DNA from: Physcia stellaris
Lineage: Eukaryota; Ascomycota; Lecanoromycetes; Caliciales; Physciaceae
Length of the DNA: 64,000 bases
Direction of reading: 5' to 3'
Assembly: GCA_018902385.1 (NCBI GenBank)
Contig: JABSSW010000051.1
Location: 186,001-250,000 of the forward strand
Part shown: positions 33,679 to 46,641 of the stretch, one piece after another
Layout of the letters: each line of letters opens with the position of its first letter
Position numbering within the stretch: the first letter of the stretch is position 1
Made by a program: the position numbers and the translations under genes
The notes under the pieces: generated by a model
Told to the model about the DNA's origin: nothing
Database searches by the model: none
The model's input: only the letters and a program-made list of their open reading frames with translations

Positions 33679-36600
33679 ATGTTCTGGCGTTTTGGCGGCT
33701 ATGCCAGCATATCCTCGATTGATACAATCCTCGACAAATCCGATGTTACCCTTGAGGAGCTTCTCGATGAATCCGACCTCATACAAGAGCTGAAACAGCA
33801 CAACACGAAATTAATAGAATACCTACGCGACGAAAACGTCTTACGGCGCCTCCTCGAATATGTCATTGCCCCTCGAGCACCTAGGCCCGATGACGATGAC
33901 GATGAGGAGAGTGACGACGAAGAACCACCAAACAGAGGACTGTCTTTGAGTCCGTTTAGGAGAAATAGGGACAGAGAGAGGACGAGACAAGAGGAAGAGC
34001 GAGAAGAGTGGGAAAAGGCGGACAAGGCGCGATCAAAGTACGCATATATCGCCTGCGAAATCCTATCATCCGAAACTTGGTCTATATTAGAAGCTTTGAT
34101 AGAGAATCAGCAGCACCTGCGGCAACTTTGGAGGTTTATAGACAGAGAGCCACTGTTGGACACTACGGAGGCCGGATACTTTACCAAAATCATGGATACC
34201 CTGCTCGACAAGAAAACCGAGGATATCCTAAATTTCATCAAGAGTATCGACGGCGTGATACCAGCCATGCTTAAGCATGTGGATTGTCCTATGATCATGG
34301 ATCTAGTCCTGAAAATCATCAGCATGGAGAAGAGTGAAGGGGGAGTGGGGATTGTGGATGTATGATTCTTCGTGTGGTTGAGCCGGCGCTTGATTTCAGC
34401 GATGCTGACATAGATACAGTGGTTACAAAGTCAGGATCTCATTCCTCTCCTCCTTGGCTATCTCTCGGAGCAATACTCTCCAGCGACCCAAACATCAGCC
34501 GGAGACTTTATCAAGGCTATAATCACAATATCGGCGAATGCTTCTCAGAATGAACAGTCTTGCATTGGTCCAAACAATCTGACTAGGCAGCTGGTTTCAG
34601 AGCCCTGCATTGAATCTCTAATTAACGATATGTTAAGAGGAGGCAATCCTCTGACGGTCGGCGTAGGCACTATTATTGAAGTGATTCGAAAGAATAATTC
34701 CGACTATGATCCGGACGTCAGTGCTGATCCAAATTCTCCTCCTACCAGCAACGACCCCATTTATCTTGGTACTCTTCTACGATATTTCGCAAAGCATGTG
34801 CCTGATTTCATGAATTTGATTTTGAGTCCTACTCACACAGTCGCAAGTAGCACTGGTACAATAACAATTAAAAGGAAGGATCTTTCCGTCGCCTTTGGAT
34901 CGAAGATTGAACCTTTAGGATTCGATCGTTTCAAGACATGCGAGTTAATGGCTGAGCTTCTTCACTGTAGCAATATGGGTTTATTGAACGAAAGGGGTAG
35001 TGAAGCGTACATCAAAGAGCGTGATACAGAACGGGAACGGCTCAAAGCCGAGGGCGCTTTGACTACGTCCAGACCTCCTGCGTCGGCAATGACGGAATTT
35101 TCAGAAGGAGGCGATGACTTTACCAATGGTAATTCTACGCTTGGACTTGAATCTAGTTCACCAGAAGAGATCCGCAAGCTGGAGGTTGCCAACAACGCGG
35201 ACGACGATGGCTTTGAGGACGTTGGTACATCGGCGGATTTAGCAGAGGATATCAAAGACGACTTCGACGAGCACTCTGCGTTCGAGCTAGAATCAAGACC
35301 AGTACAGATACCTACTGCGCAGAAGGCGAACAAACCCCGACTGGATCTGGATGAGGATTTTGTTGATGAACCATTGACATCCCCGCGACTCGAGGCACTG
35401 GACGAAAAGGAGGAAGAACTCCTTGAGGACCTTGGCGCGCCGGGTGCACTTGAAGGTGAATCCGAACAGCAGCTTGAGCATGTGCCTCCCTCACCGACAT
35501 CCGGTCTTTCTTCACAGGTCGACAACCTTCATATCGAGAAGGCAGCGGAGTCTTCAGCAGAAGCGACCTCAAACGCTTCCCAAGCGCCTAGTCCAGACGG
35601 CAGGACATCGCAGCCATCCCAGCATAATGCGAACCCCGAAGCGCCCCCACTACCTCGACGCAACCAGCCATCTGAGCTGAATGCCCCAAGTATTGTTGAG
35701 CCAGGAAGTCTTTCTCCTCACCCCGACGATAAACCAGCGCCGCTTTTTGCAGCTCGCTCAGACAAGTCTTTCGACGAAAACCAACGAGCACCAAGACCGG
35801 AGGACGAGCTTCAAGCTAATGATAGTCAAGATACCATAGATAGTACCCTTGCCCAGGAAGGCGACAGCGACCGGTCCGCTTTCATGACCTCAACCGGCCA
35901 GCCATTCCAGCCCCACATTGAGAACGATATAGACGGGCGACCGATTGTAGGAGATTATCTGAAGATGATGTTCGTTCAACACCAAGTGGTACCTACAATA
36001 CTAGTAAGTACAGTATCCTGCTGGCTGGATCCTCTAGCTAAAACCTCATGTAGGACTTCTTTTTCCGCTTTCCCTGGAACAATTTCCTTCATAATGTGGT
36101 CTATGACGTTGTACAGCAGGTATTCAATGGCCCAATGGATAAAGGCTACAACAGCTCGCTTGCGGTCGATCTTTTCAAGACTGGACGCATAACGGAGCGC
36201 ATAGTCGAGGGCCAGGAGCGGAGCGATGAGGCTCAAAAGAAGAATAACATGCGATTGGGTTATATGGGCCATTTGACACTAATTGCAGAAGAAGTTGTGA
36301 AATTTGGTGACAGGAATTCGACTGACACCATGCACCAAGACGTTCTTGAGAAAGTCAGCAGTGAACAATGGAATAACTATGTCAGTCATACCCTTGCAGA
36401 AACTAGAGAGCGAGATAATGCTATCCTCGGTGGTGTAAGACCTGAAGTCAATGTTGGTCCACGACAAGCAGTCCTCAACGCTGTCAATGCAGCCAATGGT
36501 TTCAACAGCGGCTCAAACGCGCTCGCTCAAGCAGGGCTCAACGGCAATACCGGTCTTGACTCGATGGATCTCGCAAGTAACGGCTCAGCAACATCAAGCG

Positions 36601-36767
36601 CTTTTGGCATCAGCAGTGGGGGCTCCCTGCTCAGCGGTTTCGGAAGCTCGAGTGACGAGGAGGATGAAGAAATGGAGGACATTGAGGAAGCTGATGGCTC
36701 AGGGGTAGGTGCATCCAATCGTCAGGATGATCTTTCCTCGCAAGACGTTGAAATGAAAGACACCTAA
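33679..36767 (+). CDS. SIT4 phosphatase-associated protein (SAPS family)
   Basis: The regulatory subunit of the PP6-type phosphatase Sit4/Ppe1 (yeast Sap155/185/190, S. pombe Ekc1), acting in cell-cycle, TOR and kinetochore functions. Three exons, 33679-34359, 34420-36003 and 36054-36767, encode 992 aa in frame. The SAPS domain begins at once (MFWRFGGYASISSIDTILDK, TLEELLDESDLIQELKQHN) and continues through YIACEILSSETWSILEAL and WLQSQDLIPLLLGYLSEQYS. A charged insert (DDDDDEESDDEEPP) interrupts it near residue 75. A long disordered Ser/Glu/Pro linker separates a last conserved block (PWNNFLHNVVYDVVQQVFN, LGYMGHLTLIAEEVVKFGD). The C-terminus is acidic (SSSDEEDEEMEDIEEADG). Confidence 0.94.
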
Positions 36768-37125
36768 TCGCGCTTCATGACTTACCTCACTCACAATACT
36801 TTTGGCATTGTTCAAGATCAATATCCCTCAACCCCTGCTAGCGAGCATTGCATACTACTCAGTACATCATCGGCGATAGGGCATTTGGGAGGGTGTTTGA
36901 AGCGCTTGATAAGTCCACTTGCTAGGCAATCAATGCAAATGAAGCTTCTCACCCTTGCCTCTCGCTTCAATATCGCCATGTAGGGTTTAAGTGCCAGACG
37001 TGGCTTATTGTACCCTTCATAGTCATCCCATCAACACACTACCCATACCCATCTTGTACATAACCCCGACGACGCAAATCCCTCCCCTATTTTCATCCAT
37101 AATCATTCCTCTTAGTAAACCCCAG

Positions 37126-37898
37126 ACTCCAACAAACGCTTCATCAACCTCTTTCCAACCCAACAAGCTAACAATTCCCTCCAGCTCTTCTCCCCACCAG
37201 CCACCACCTCAACGACCAACCCCCTCTCAACAACCGCATCCTCCTCAACAACCCCCACAATCCCACCGCCCCTCAACGTCCCCCCCTCCCGCGCCCGCCG
37301 CCGCCTCGAAGCCCGCCTAAACCGGCACGCCGCAGAAGCCCAAGCCCAACTCGCCGCCCAAACCACCAGCAACGCATCCCCCTCCCCCACAACCGACCCC
37401 GCGACCGCAAACGAGCTCTTCGCGCCCGCGCCCACCGCCGGCCTGGCCTTAAGCCCGGAAATGCTCTCCCGCGACGAGCAGCGCGCCTTCGAAGGCTTCG
37501 ACGGCTCCTCGGAACTCTCCAGCGACGGAGACGGGGACAGTGGGAGTGGAGACGACGAAGGGGAGGCCGCGGGGGAAGGGGAAGAAGGGAGGAAAATCCC
37601 GCATCTGGCGCCGCCGGCGGAGCTGCGTGCAACGCCGCCGCGGCGCGCGTTCGATCTCGATGATGAGGATGGGTTGGAGGGGTTTGCGAATAGTCCTGCT
37701 GGGGAGGGGGAGGGGGAGGAGGTCGAGGAGGCGGTCAAGGCGGAGGAGAGGAAGGGGAGTTTGTTGGGTGGGTTGGAGGATGAGGGGAGTGGGAGTGGGA
37801 GTGGGAGTGGGGATGAGGAGGAGGAGGAGGGGGTCACTATGGGTATGAAGGGCACGGAGACGAAGTCCAAGGGCGATTTGCACAAGTTTTGGAAGTGA
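37126..37898 (+). CDS. Acidic low-complexity protein, first exon not found
   Basis: Unrecognised. An open plus frame starts after an acceptor-like CCCCAG at 37125 and runs to TGA at 37898. It begins SNKRFINLFPTQQANNSLQ, passes a Thr/Pro/Ser-rich stretch, a basic helix-like piece (RARRRLEARLNRHAAEAQAQ), then ALSPEMLSRDEQRAFEGFDG. It ends in Asp/Glu/Gly/Ser repeats and KGDLHKFWK. No start codon precedes the acceptor in frame, so a short upstream exon is needed; an ATG-only model would begin at 37461. GC content and C/G strand skew are far from the neighbours. The opposite strand also has long open frames, an effect of the skew. Likely nuclear by composition (guess). Confidence 0.5.
37690..37840. 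repeat. G-rich simple repeats inside coding sequence
   Basis: Interrupted GGAG/GAG and GGGAGT repeats, e.g. (GGGAGT)n at about 37780-37815, encode the Gly-Ser and Glu tracts of the acidic protein. Confidence 0.7.
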
Positions 37899-38586
37899 GA
37901 GTAATCGGAGTGCGTGTGAGTGCTGTTTGGGTGGGTGGGTAGATTGAAAGGGTTGTGTGTATGTGGGTGTGGGTGTGTGTAGGATACAGAGCAGGGAGGA
38001 GGAAGGGGAGCAACGATGCATGTGGTGCGTTACGGGCTTTGGCGGTTTCCGAGTACTACCCCTTTTGCGTGTGGGCTCGGTTCATTCATACCCCGGCTTT
38101 TTTTCGTTTTGTTGTGTGTGTAACAAAGTGTCCATAGTATTGTACGTATTCTACGCTTTGCTCTGATCTTTGTGCTTCCATTCTTATCCAGAGTGATATC
38201 TATCTTCCTGTAATCTATATTTATTGTTGAGGTGAAAAGGACCTGGACTATATACAATTTTAACCGTGAGAGAAGGGTTCGTAAGCCTTCCCCCCTTTGA
38301 GGAATACCTCAAGACCATAACATCGACCAGTGAGCAGAAAGTCAATTCTAAATTTTTCCACATCAAGCGAATGAAAAGATCGAACTCCTGATTAAGCCAT
38401 ATACTTCGAGAAATCCAATGAACCAAAATGTTTCATGTCGGACGGGTATGCCCAATACTACTATACCTTATATCCTTACCTTTCCACCCACTTACCTATA
38501 TATACTTCCCCCCATCCCCCGGATCTACAAACCCACTCCAACGGCCTCACATCAATCAGCACCACCAAGCCCTATTGCCTCAAACA
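37899..38586. other. Intergenic with GT-rich tract
   Basis: About 690 bp between two convergent genes. A G/T-rich stretch (GTGTGTATGTGGGTGTGG near 37950-37980) is the only feature seen. No gene. Confidence 0.5.
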
Positions 38587-41510
38587 TCAGCCTGTCCTCT
38601 TGCAAAGAAAAAGCAAAAACATACCAGCGCACCAAACCAAATACCAAGTCCTCGTCGCGCCGCCATCAATCCAGCTCGCATCGAACTCCCTTTGAGCAAA
38701 AAACTGCCACGCGGCGCGAGGGTCCACGAGCGCGAGGTTCGCGTACAGGATCCCTTTCCAGCCGCCCTGGACGGTGGAGGCGGGGCGCGGGGAGATGGGG
38801 GAAAAGTAGGTGGACCATTCCTCGGAGACGAAGCGTGGGGTACGGATCAGGGAGGAAGGGGGAGGAGGGGGAGCATGTGGATTCTAGGCAGGAGGGAGGA
38901 GTCAGCTGGCGGATGGGAGGGCTGAGGGTGGGGACGGACCCTTGGATATACTCGGTGTTGTTGCCGAAGTAGGTCGTATGGTCGACTTTATTCTCGAAGA
39001 GCTATTATCGGTAACGTCAGCATATGCACTCCGAAAACGTGACCGAAGCTAAGGGAATGGCGTCTGGCCTTACGATACCGGTGACTTTATTCCCTATGAA
39101 ATTCTGCGGGAGGTTCACGTTCCGGCTGTCCAGCAAGAAATAACTCCCCACTGTCCTCGCTAGTATGCTCAACATCATGTTTCCCCTGGCCTCCATACTT
39201 CGGTCCTGTATCACTTTGCCCCACATTTTGATCGCATAAGCGAATAAGGCGTCCTCCGAACTACTCTCCTCATCCTTACCATCCGCGCTCTCAAACAAGC
39301 CTTTAGCGAACGAGTGGCCATGATACCAATCAAACATCCTCGAGAACGGAAACAGCGCATCAACTGTGCTGGGATTCGATGCATCCCGCACTAGCATGTT
39401 GACCCAGGCTTTATTCGCGGAAGTGAGCCAGCTAGGATCAAGGTAGCCAATGATAGCAGCTGCGTGAATGAAATAGCCATAATGAAAGTGGTGGTCGTTG
39501 TAAAGCGTATTGCCGAAATCCAGCCCCTGGTTGCCGGTTTTGTACGTGCCTTCGCTGACCACTCCCTTCCAGACGGTGTCATACACCAAAGGATGTATCT
39601 GCTGGTTCGTAATGAAACGGGCGAAGGCGACTTTGAGGCGTTGGAGGCCTTGGGCTGCGAGATTGGATAGCGGCGTGAAGTCGTGGATGGTGTAGACTAG
39701 CGTGGCGAATTTGGAGAGCGCTTTGCCGCTGAAGTACATGCTATCGAGATTGGTTTGGGCGTTTATATCTTGATTCATTTCCGAGATGGCAACTTGACTA
39801 ATGACGTTCAGCGCTGCAGAGTTGAGGCGAGATGGAGTGCGCTTGGTGGGTGTCCATGGGGCGAAGGCCATCTCTACGGGGATGTCGGGTTCGACTAATG
39901 TCCATGTATCTGCTAGCACGGCGGTAGCAATACCCTTGGTGGTAGTTTGGAGTTTGACCGATGTTTTAGCTACTGCCGTTGCTCCATGAAAAGAGGCAAC
40001 GTGATGCGGTAGAGCGAATATAAGTAGCTTCGGGTCAGGGATTTGAGGACGCGAGATGAATCCCGCTTTGGTCCACGAAATATTGTAAGTGCCTGTTCGA
40101 CCCAGGACCGAGCCTGAAATGGTGGCAGCGGTTGCATATACACCTGCAGACCGGTCATACGCGAACTCTCCAGCCGAAGCAGCCGGGTTTTTTGCAATTT
40201 GGATTATGCCGGACCATCCTGCCGTACCTTGAACAAGGCTGGAGGAGGTAAGCCGGAGATCTGGGTCGGATCCGTCTTTTGGAGTAGCATAGATGAGCCA
40301 GGATTTACCATCCTCGAGCGTGATCCGATATTTGTAGACACCTGCACGAGAAAACTCGACTGGGACCATCGATCGGAAAAATATGCTACTTTGTATGGCC
40401 GGCTGTAAACTTACATACACACCGGTCACGAACCCCATTCCTTGGAGCAAAGGGAACGAGATCCTCGGTGCTGAGCCCGCCTGAGGTTGCAGGACTGCAT
40501 TGACCGAGAATGCTTGCAAAGTATTGGTCGTCAACACTGTTGATGGCCCAAGCTCCATGGCAGAAAGGATGAGCGATTGGATGCCGATGGGATTGATAAA
40601 GTACTGAATTGGACTTCCAGGAATTTGCGTGTTCGGGGGACCATAAGCCCTTTGATCGGCATCAATATGGGATATTGCTAGTCCCCAGCTTTGGCAATTG
40701 CCGCCACCTTTACTCCATGTCACCGAATATGGATGCGTCCAGACTCCTTGACTCTGTGTACCCAGGAACAGATTGGCGTAGAACTTATTGGTGGAAACTG
40801 GGATATTCTGTGCGGTCTACGGAGTTTCTTAGTTTCGTCACAATTAAAACAGGTGGTTGGGCATACAATTCTGAGTTGGGAAACAGGGTGATCATTCCTG
40901 GAATAGATATCACTTGGCAGTGCTCCTGTAGCAACAGGCCTGAAGATGTTTGTGGCCTCCATAGCAGGCATTGGCGGATTTCTTTTGTGGAGTCTGGGCC
41001 CTGCTGTTGTGGGAGCCTTCGCATTTAGTACTACAGTCCAAGTAATGTTCACTGCTGATGGCGAAGGATAACTTGATGGCAAGTGAGCAGTACTCTTCAC
41101 TGCTGCAGGGACGGGAATACTCAAGCTTAGATTGGAAGTGACTATCGTTGGCTGAGGGTGTGATATGGTAGGAAATGGCTGGACTGATGCATGACCTTGG
41201 GTCTCAAGGGCTGTTACTATTGTCTAAACATTATGTCAGAGTCCACTAACGGTTCTGGAACCATTTTTAGACCTACGCCTACAGTCCCCGGGCCTCTCCC
41301 GGGAATAGTTGTCGTCGGTGGATACTGCGTAACACCTAGTGCGGCAAACGCTGTACTTGGGTTTCGTCCCGTCTGGCCGGATGGTGCATACAAAAGTGGT
41401 TGAGGCTGTGGCAGGGCGTCAATTTGGTAAATCTGGTTTATTGTTAGCATTAATACCATCGATGAGCAGTATGAAAGGGGAAATAGGAAGTGCTGGAAGA
41501 AGTAAGCCAT
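38587..41510 (-). CDS. GH81 endo-1,3-beta-glucanase, frame slip near C-terminus
   Basis: A secreted or wall enzyme cutting beta-1,3-glucan, with roles in cell separation or wall remodelling in the family (Eng1/Acf2). The start at 41510 gives a hydrophobic leader (MAYFFQHFLFPLSYCSSMVL). Exons: 41510-about 41283, 41223-40867, 40807-39074, 39001-38940 and 38883-38587. GH81 landmarks are NIFRPVATGALP, NKFYANLFLGTQSQGVWTHP, NTLYNDHHFHYGYFIHAAA, SSSEDALFAYAIKMWG and FENKVDHTTYFGNNTEYIQG. After IHMLPLLP the frame is lost in C-runs at 38858-38871, and the next frame continues perfectly (LIRTPRFVSEEWSTYF ... GGATRTWYLVWCAG). One extra C would restore family agreement, so this is probably a sequence error, though a real lesion is possible. 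Confidence 0.88.
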
Positions 41511-42465
41511 TTTCAGATCTTTTGAGCTCCTCGAGCCACTTGATGTGATAGGACTTGAAAGCAACGAGACTGTCAAGAGAGAAATGTATAGCGGTTTGAA
41601 AGGTTGTAATTTTTTACTGTATAATTGCAATGAGAATAAGGGTACATGGGTTGCATGTATCTCAGCTTTTGGAGGTACGATAATGGTACACTTTCTCAGC
41701 GCAGCCATCGAGATGTCTTCAATGAAGCCACAACTGTCAACATCATTCCATCAGTAGCATAGGTAACGCCGAGCCACGTGGTCATCTTGGGAGATCCCTA
41801 AGCCAAACGATCGGGTTTTCCATGCCGTGGAATGCATTTCGTTCCATATTCTACTCACCCAAAAGATTCTAGTCAGAAGAACTTATATACTTGATTGGCC
41901 GAAATCCACTTCACTCGTTGGCCCACTCGCTGCCGATTTCATCCAGATAACATTGCTCATGCTGTTACGAAAATCGTTAGCTCGTTTAAAGTCAAACTTG
42001 CGTTCAAATTCTGGTACTTATCCCATGATATTTTGGGCTTCCAGAGCTCGGGCCTTGTATTGACGCATAGTCCATCTTTGTAGACACTCAGTTGCGTTTG
42101 TGGCACCAGTGGCGAGTTCGTTGGGTGGAGTCTTGGCAGACCCTTGGCGTTGTTTCTACGAATATGATCTCCCCATGATATGGGCTTCCTACTATGTTGC
42201 ATCTCTACGTCTCATTCATTGCTGCCTACTTTCTTCACAATGTCTAGGTTTTCCAACAAGTGCATAGAAGTATTTTGCTTGGATTACCGACCGAGGATGG
42301 GCGATCTCGTTTCCACAGCAATCGGTGACAGTATTGCTCGCCTTCCTTCCACAGTGTGGCAAGACGGTCAGAAGATATCTCCACACAGGTCAGTACGAGC
42401 CAAATATGCCGTAATCAAGGATCATAGATCCGAGATAGACATTGGCTTCCACGGGAATATATCTT
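41511..42465. promoter_or_regulatory. GH81 promoter region, no gene
   Basis: 955 bp upstream of the GH81 start and downstream of the coiled-coil gene. The ORFs present (e.g. 42180-42599 plus) run antisense into the neighbour and look accidental. Confidence 0.4.
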
Positions 42466-45400
42466 CTATTCCCAATCCGCATCCTCGTCCCATCCACCGG
42501 TCTCAACGAGCCAATCGCGGACTCTTTCCCGCTCGCCGCGGATTCGACTTCCTAATCCTTCAATCCATTGCCCTTCTACCACGCTCACCTTATCTTTGAG
42601 ATCATCCATCAGCGCCTTCTCCTCCTTAACCTTGGCCTCAGCCATTCCACTCGCCCATTCATCTCCACCAGCGGTGCTCTCTTCGACTCGGAATCTAGCA
42701 GCTAGCGCCAGTGATCGAATTTCATGCAGCAGGCAGAGTAAATTGATCTGAGATTCAATGAACTGATATGTCGACTTCTCAGCGTGACTCAGCAGCGAGT
42801 GCAGATACTGGAGTGGATGATCGTAGTACAAAGGGTTCTCCGTGAACTCATCCGGTGGGACCTGTATCTCAAACCCATAAAGCTGAGGTGGGATCTTTTG
42901 CAAGATCTGCAGAAGTAGTGGTGCAATATCCCAGAAGGCCGAGAGCTGGATCTCCACGCCTCGGGCCACGTTGTTCTCAATTACAGCCAAGAAAGCTTCA
43001 CAGCGGGATGCGACCGCTTGTTCAAAAGCCAGCCTTCTGTCGTGGGCGTCTTTGGCGAAGAAAGACTTAGCTTCCGCAAGCTTCTCGCGATTCTGGCTGC
43101 GTTCGTAGGGAAGTAGAATGGCAGCCTTGTATTTTTCATTGCGCTCCGAGAGTAATTGGTAAGTCTCTGAATGTAGGTTTTCCCGAGCGTCAAACAGCCA
43201 TTTCAGCTGCGTCAGCTTCTCCAGGAGCTCTGCCTGCTCGTCGCCTGCCTCCTGGGGCAAATTAGGACTGTGTTGCTGGGCGTCCGAGAAGAGCCTACGG
43301 CTAAGTACGTCCAGTGTCGATGTTGCCTTGGTGATGCGTTCCGCAAAGAGTACATGTAGGGGCGAAACTACCATTTCCTGGAACAGGTCGAAGTCTGCCT
43401 GAACTACTTCTTTCTCGGATTGGAAGAGCTTAGCTTCAACGTCGGCTTCAGCTTGATCAAAGTCTTCTTGAGACATCTCACCCTTTTCCATCTTGAACTG
43501 TATATCACTTTCGTGTAAGGATCGTTGGTGTTTACACCAGGACTCTGCCCGCTGCCGTGTCTCAGCGATCTTATTCAAGAAGGATTCTCGGAGTGTAGTT
43601 GGCTCGGTAGGATCATTTAATGTACGAACCACGGTCCGCTCTTCTGCTAAGTCTGGGTGGTTATTATTGACGGCAGGATGATGTCTTGGATATGGCGGCG
43701 GCAACGTCACAAGGCGCGAAATGTCCAATTTTTGGGGATCTTTTAAATATGGCGCTGATACAGGATTTGGGAGTTCCAGAGGAGGGCGATCAAGGGGCTC
43801 GCTTTCTTCGTGCCAGCCAGACTTCTCCGGGGGGTACTCATCCGGGCCATATGCGCCATGCAGGACGGGCCGTTCCACAGATTCTTGTCGGATCCGAGAT
43901 CTTGTTACATGATTCTCAAATGTAGCTGGAGCGTAGCGTGCTTCTCGAGGGACCCCCATATACTTAGATTCTCGCTTTGAGCGTCCCAACACCCGAAAGG
44001 CATCCCCGTTAGAGGATTCTCTAGAACATTCCTCAAACCAACGACTTGGTGCTCTCCCACGAGAATCCATCTCATCTTGTCCTGTCACGATGCTCATACT
44101 TGCTATAGGTGACAGGCTAGGTATGTAATCATTCCACCATGAGGACTCAGGTCGAATTTGAGGGCTCGCGTTGCTGCTAGCAGTAATTGGGGATTCGTAT
44201 CTTCCGCTTGCTGCACCAGATTCCCCATGCCATAGAGAGCCTTGCGCTGAAGATTCCGAGGCAGTGCTTGCGTGGAATGATTGGTTTGTGTCTGCTTTGG
44301 TGTTGCTGTGAAGATCTTGACGTAACTCTTCGTCATTGGTTCCTCTTGGTGGAGCGAAGAGACCTTGGATCAGGTCCTTCACATTAATGTCCTCTTGCTC
44401 GAAGACTACGGCATACCGGTCTCTTCTAATTCTTGATTCGGCAAGAATAAAGTCTACGAAGAGGTCTAGTCTCTCACAGTCACTCTTGGCGGCAGCCTCC
44501 CGCTCTGCAAACCGACGATGCCTATCATTGGCTCTTTGGGCGAAGGCAGTCGGGCTTTCAGGTCCAAGTAGGTCAGCTTGAAGCTCTCTAGAAGGAGTTC
44601 GAAGAGGTAACAATGGTGCTTGCATGGGGACCTCGGAATTGGGCATATGTAACAGGTGGGACACAGGACGCTCTTCAGACCGAGTCCGCTGGCTACCAGG
44701 CAGCAGACTCCTTGGGCTAGTCACCGCTTCCGGCAATAGCTGTGCACTCGCCCTGTTCGCTGACGCAGGCGGCGTCAGCATACCTGGCACAGCCTGCGGC
44801 ATGTCGCTCGCACCCGAAGGTGAAGCAGGATTCATTCTTTTTTCCAGGTGAGCTGATTGTGCGGTATCCTCGCGGGGTGTTGTAGCGTTCGAGCCCATGT
44901 GTCTCCCAGACCCTGACTCCAATTGATTAAATGTACTGCTGAGCGCTTCATCCAGACTACGTATACTTTTGCCGCTTTTTGGTGTCGATCTTGTATTTGT
45001 CCGTCGTCTTGTTGTGTCTCGACTAGGAGGCAAAACGAGATCTGTCGGTTTTACGTCTTCAACGTCGTTGAGCCAGAGGCCTGAATCCCTGGAATGTACT
45101 GCGCTCGATGGCCCTGCCGCCCTCTCTTTACCATTCCTGCTCTCACTACGCCGCTCGCGAATGCCCTTTGCACTGCGATTTCGAATGGCAGGACTGCGGA
45201 TCAAGGCGCCATTAGAAGAATCACGCCGAGTATGCAATACTTGCGATGGGTGCATGTTGATCGGCGTGGCCGTAACTGATAGAGATTGCTCTCGAAAAGG
45301 TAATTGACCCCCTTGTAAGATGTTGCCTGTATCGATATGCAGCGGCAAGGGTCCGTTGCACCGGTTTGGCCACGGCGTTTGCGTTCCTTGATCCTCTTCC

Positions 45401-46641
45401 CTCCAATCGGCTGGTGTTGGGGGCACCGGACCCAGACTCGTCCCGTTGGCGGGAGCAAGGCGTGTCCGGGGCCGCGAGGGAGCTACCAAGTCGATCGTGG
45501 ATGCATTGGCTGCATGTGCCCTATTAAGACTTTGAGACCGAGCTGTTGGAGGAGGAGGTCCTGGAGGCGGAGGAGGGAGGGGCATCCCTGGCTCCCATCG
45601 TGACTGGCTTGGAGACCGACTGGCTGAGCGTGAGAAAGCTCCACTCATTCCGATAGCCCCCGTTGATGCTGCTCTTCGTGAAGCTGGAGGGCGCAAGACA
45701 GACTCTTGAAGCACCACGGGAGCAGTCGCAATGGCTTGAGCAGTTGTTTGCTGTAGTCTATCAATGGCAAGACCAGTCGGTTCGACGCTGGAAGCTTTCC
45801 CACGAAAAGTGAACGATGAAATCAGTCGGTCTGTGTGGTTTCTAGATGCCGACCGAACTCGAGAAGCTGCGCTGGCTCCCAGTGCTGGTGGAGGTGGGAG
45901 GAAGGCGCCCGACGCGGAACCCGGGCTCTCGGTGAAGAACGGTTGCGAGCGTAGCAATGGTGATCGACCGTTGTGATGTTTTGGAGCGAAGTCTGGTGAG
46001 ACCGTTGTGGCGGCGCTCACAGGCGTACCGTACCGAGATGGGTCCGAATCGGGCGAAACAGTATCTGCTGGGGATGTGATGTCCGTCGTAGGACGGGCCG
46101 AACTCTCCTGCGTCTCGTCACGACGGGGAGAGTAGGGTGGCGGCGGAGACGCAACGGGTTCTGGTCAAGAATTTGATGAGCACAGATTTCGTACACAGAG
46201 ATTCGTGTTTGCCATACCATCTGGCCCCACCGGACGGGGTGTCAATCTTGACCCATGACTAGGATATCCAGTAATTGCTGCGGCGGGTCTTGAGCTTGAG
46301 GAGCAATTGCTGTTCATCGCTCCCCATTGCTGTGGATTATATGCCGCATTGAAGCTTGAGGTAGCTTGAGGTGCCATCGGAGAGCTCCCTCTCATTGCAC
46401 TACTTGGAGAAGAAGGATACGGCGAGGCTGGATATGGCAAGGCTTGATGGACCGAGAACGGAGTGCTCAACGACGTTGTCGAAATCGGTGTCTGTGGGTT
46501 TGCTCTAGCGGCATGATTGGAGATATGTGCGTTCCCAAGCGTGGTAGTGAGTAGAGTGGGAGGTTGAGCGACGTGCCGACGGCGTCGAGGAGACGATGGT
46601 AATGCCTCCTGAGCCAGGCCATTGCACTGCCGACCACTCAT
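42466..46641 (-). CDS. Conserved coiled-coil protein with disordered N-terminal half (1372 aa)
   Basis: Function not recognised. Two exons, 46641-46218 and 46160-42466, with a 57-nt phase-1 intron. The first ~750 residues are Ser/Pro/Arg-rich and disordered, with a polyproline tract (MPLPPPPPGPPPPTARSQS) and formin- or SH3-ligand-like stretches. A conserved block follows (CERLDLFVDFILAESRIRRD, YAVVFEQEDINVKDLIQGLF). The C-terminal ~450 residues are helical and coiled-coil-like (LNKIAETRQRAESWCKHQRS, KMEKGEMSQEDFDQAEADVE, QLKWLFDARENLHSETYQLL), ending GERERVRDWLVETGGWDEDA. The layout suggests a scaffold or cytoskeleton-linked protein (inference). The frame is intact. Confidence 0.82.

Noticed and set aside
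34962-35525. 187-codon minus-strand Ser-rich ORF
   Set aside because: Complement of the Glu/Ser-rich disordered linker of the SAPS gene, whose exon structure is firm.
37112-37885. 257-codon minus-strand ORF rich in Ser/Pro
   Set aside because: It is antisense to the acidic plus-strand gene; its composition is the complement of G-rich repeats and it has no start context, motif or introns.
38587-38883. Calling GH81 a pseudogene
   Set aside because: One slip in a C-run is the only defect and the downstream frame is perfectly conserved to the end, matching the window-wide five-base-run pattern.
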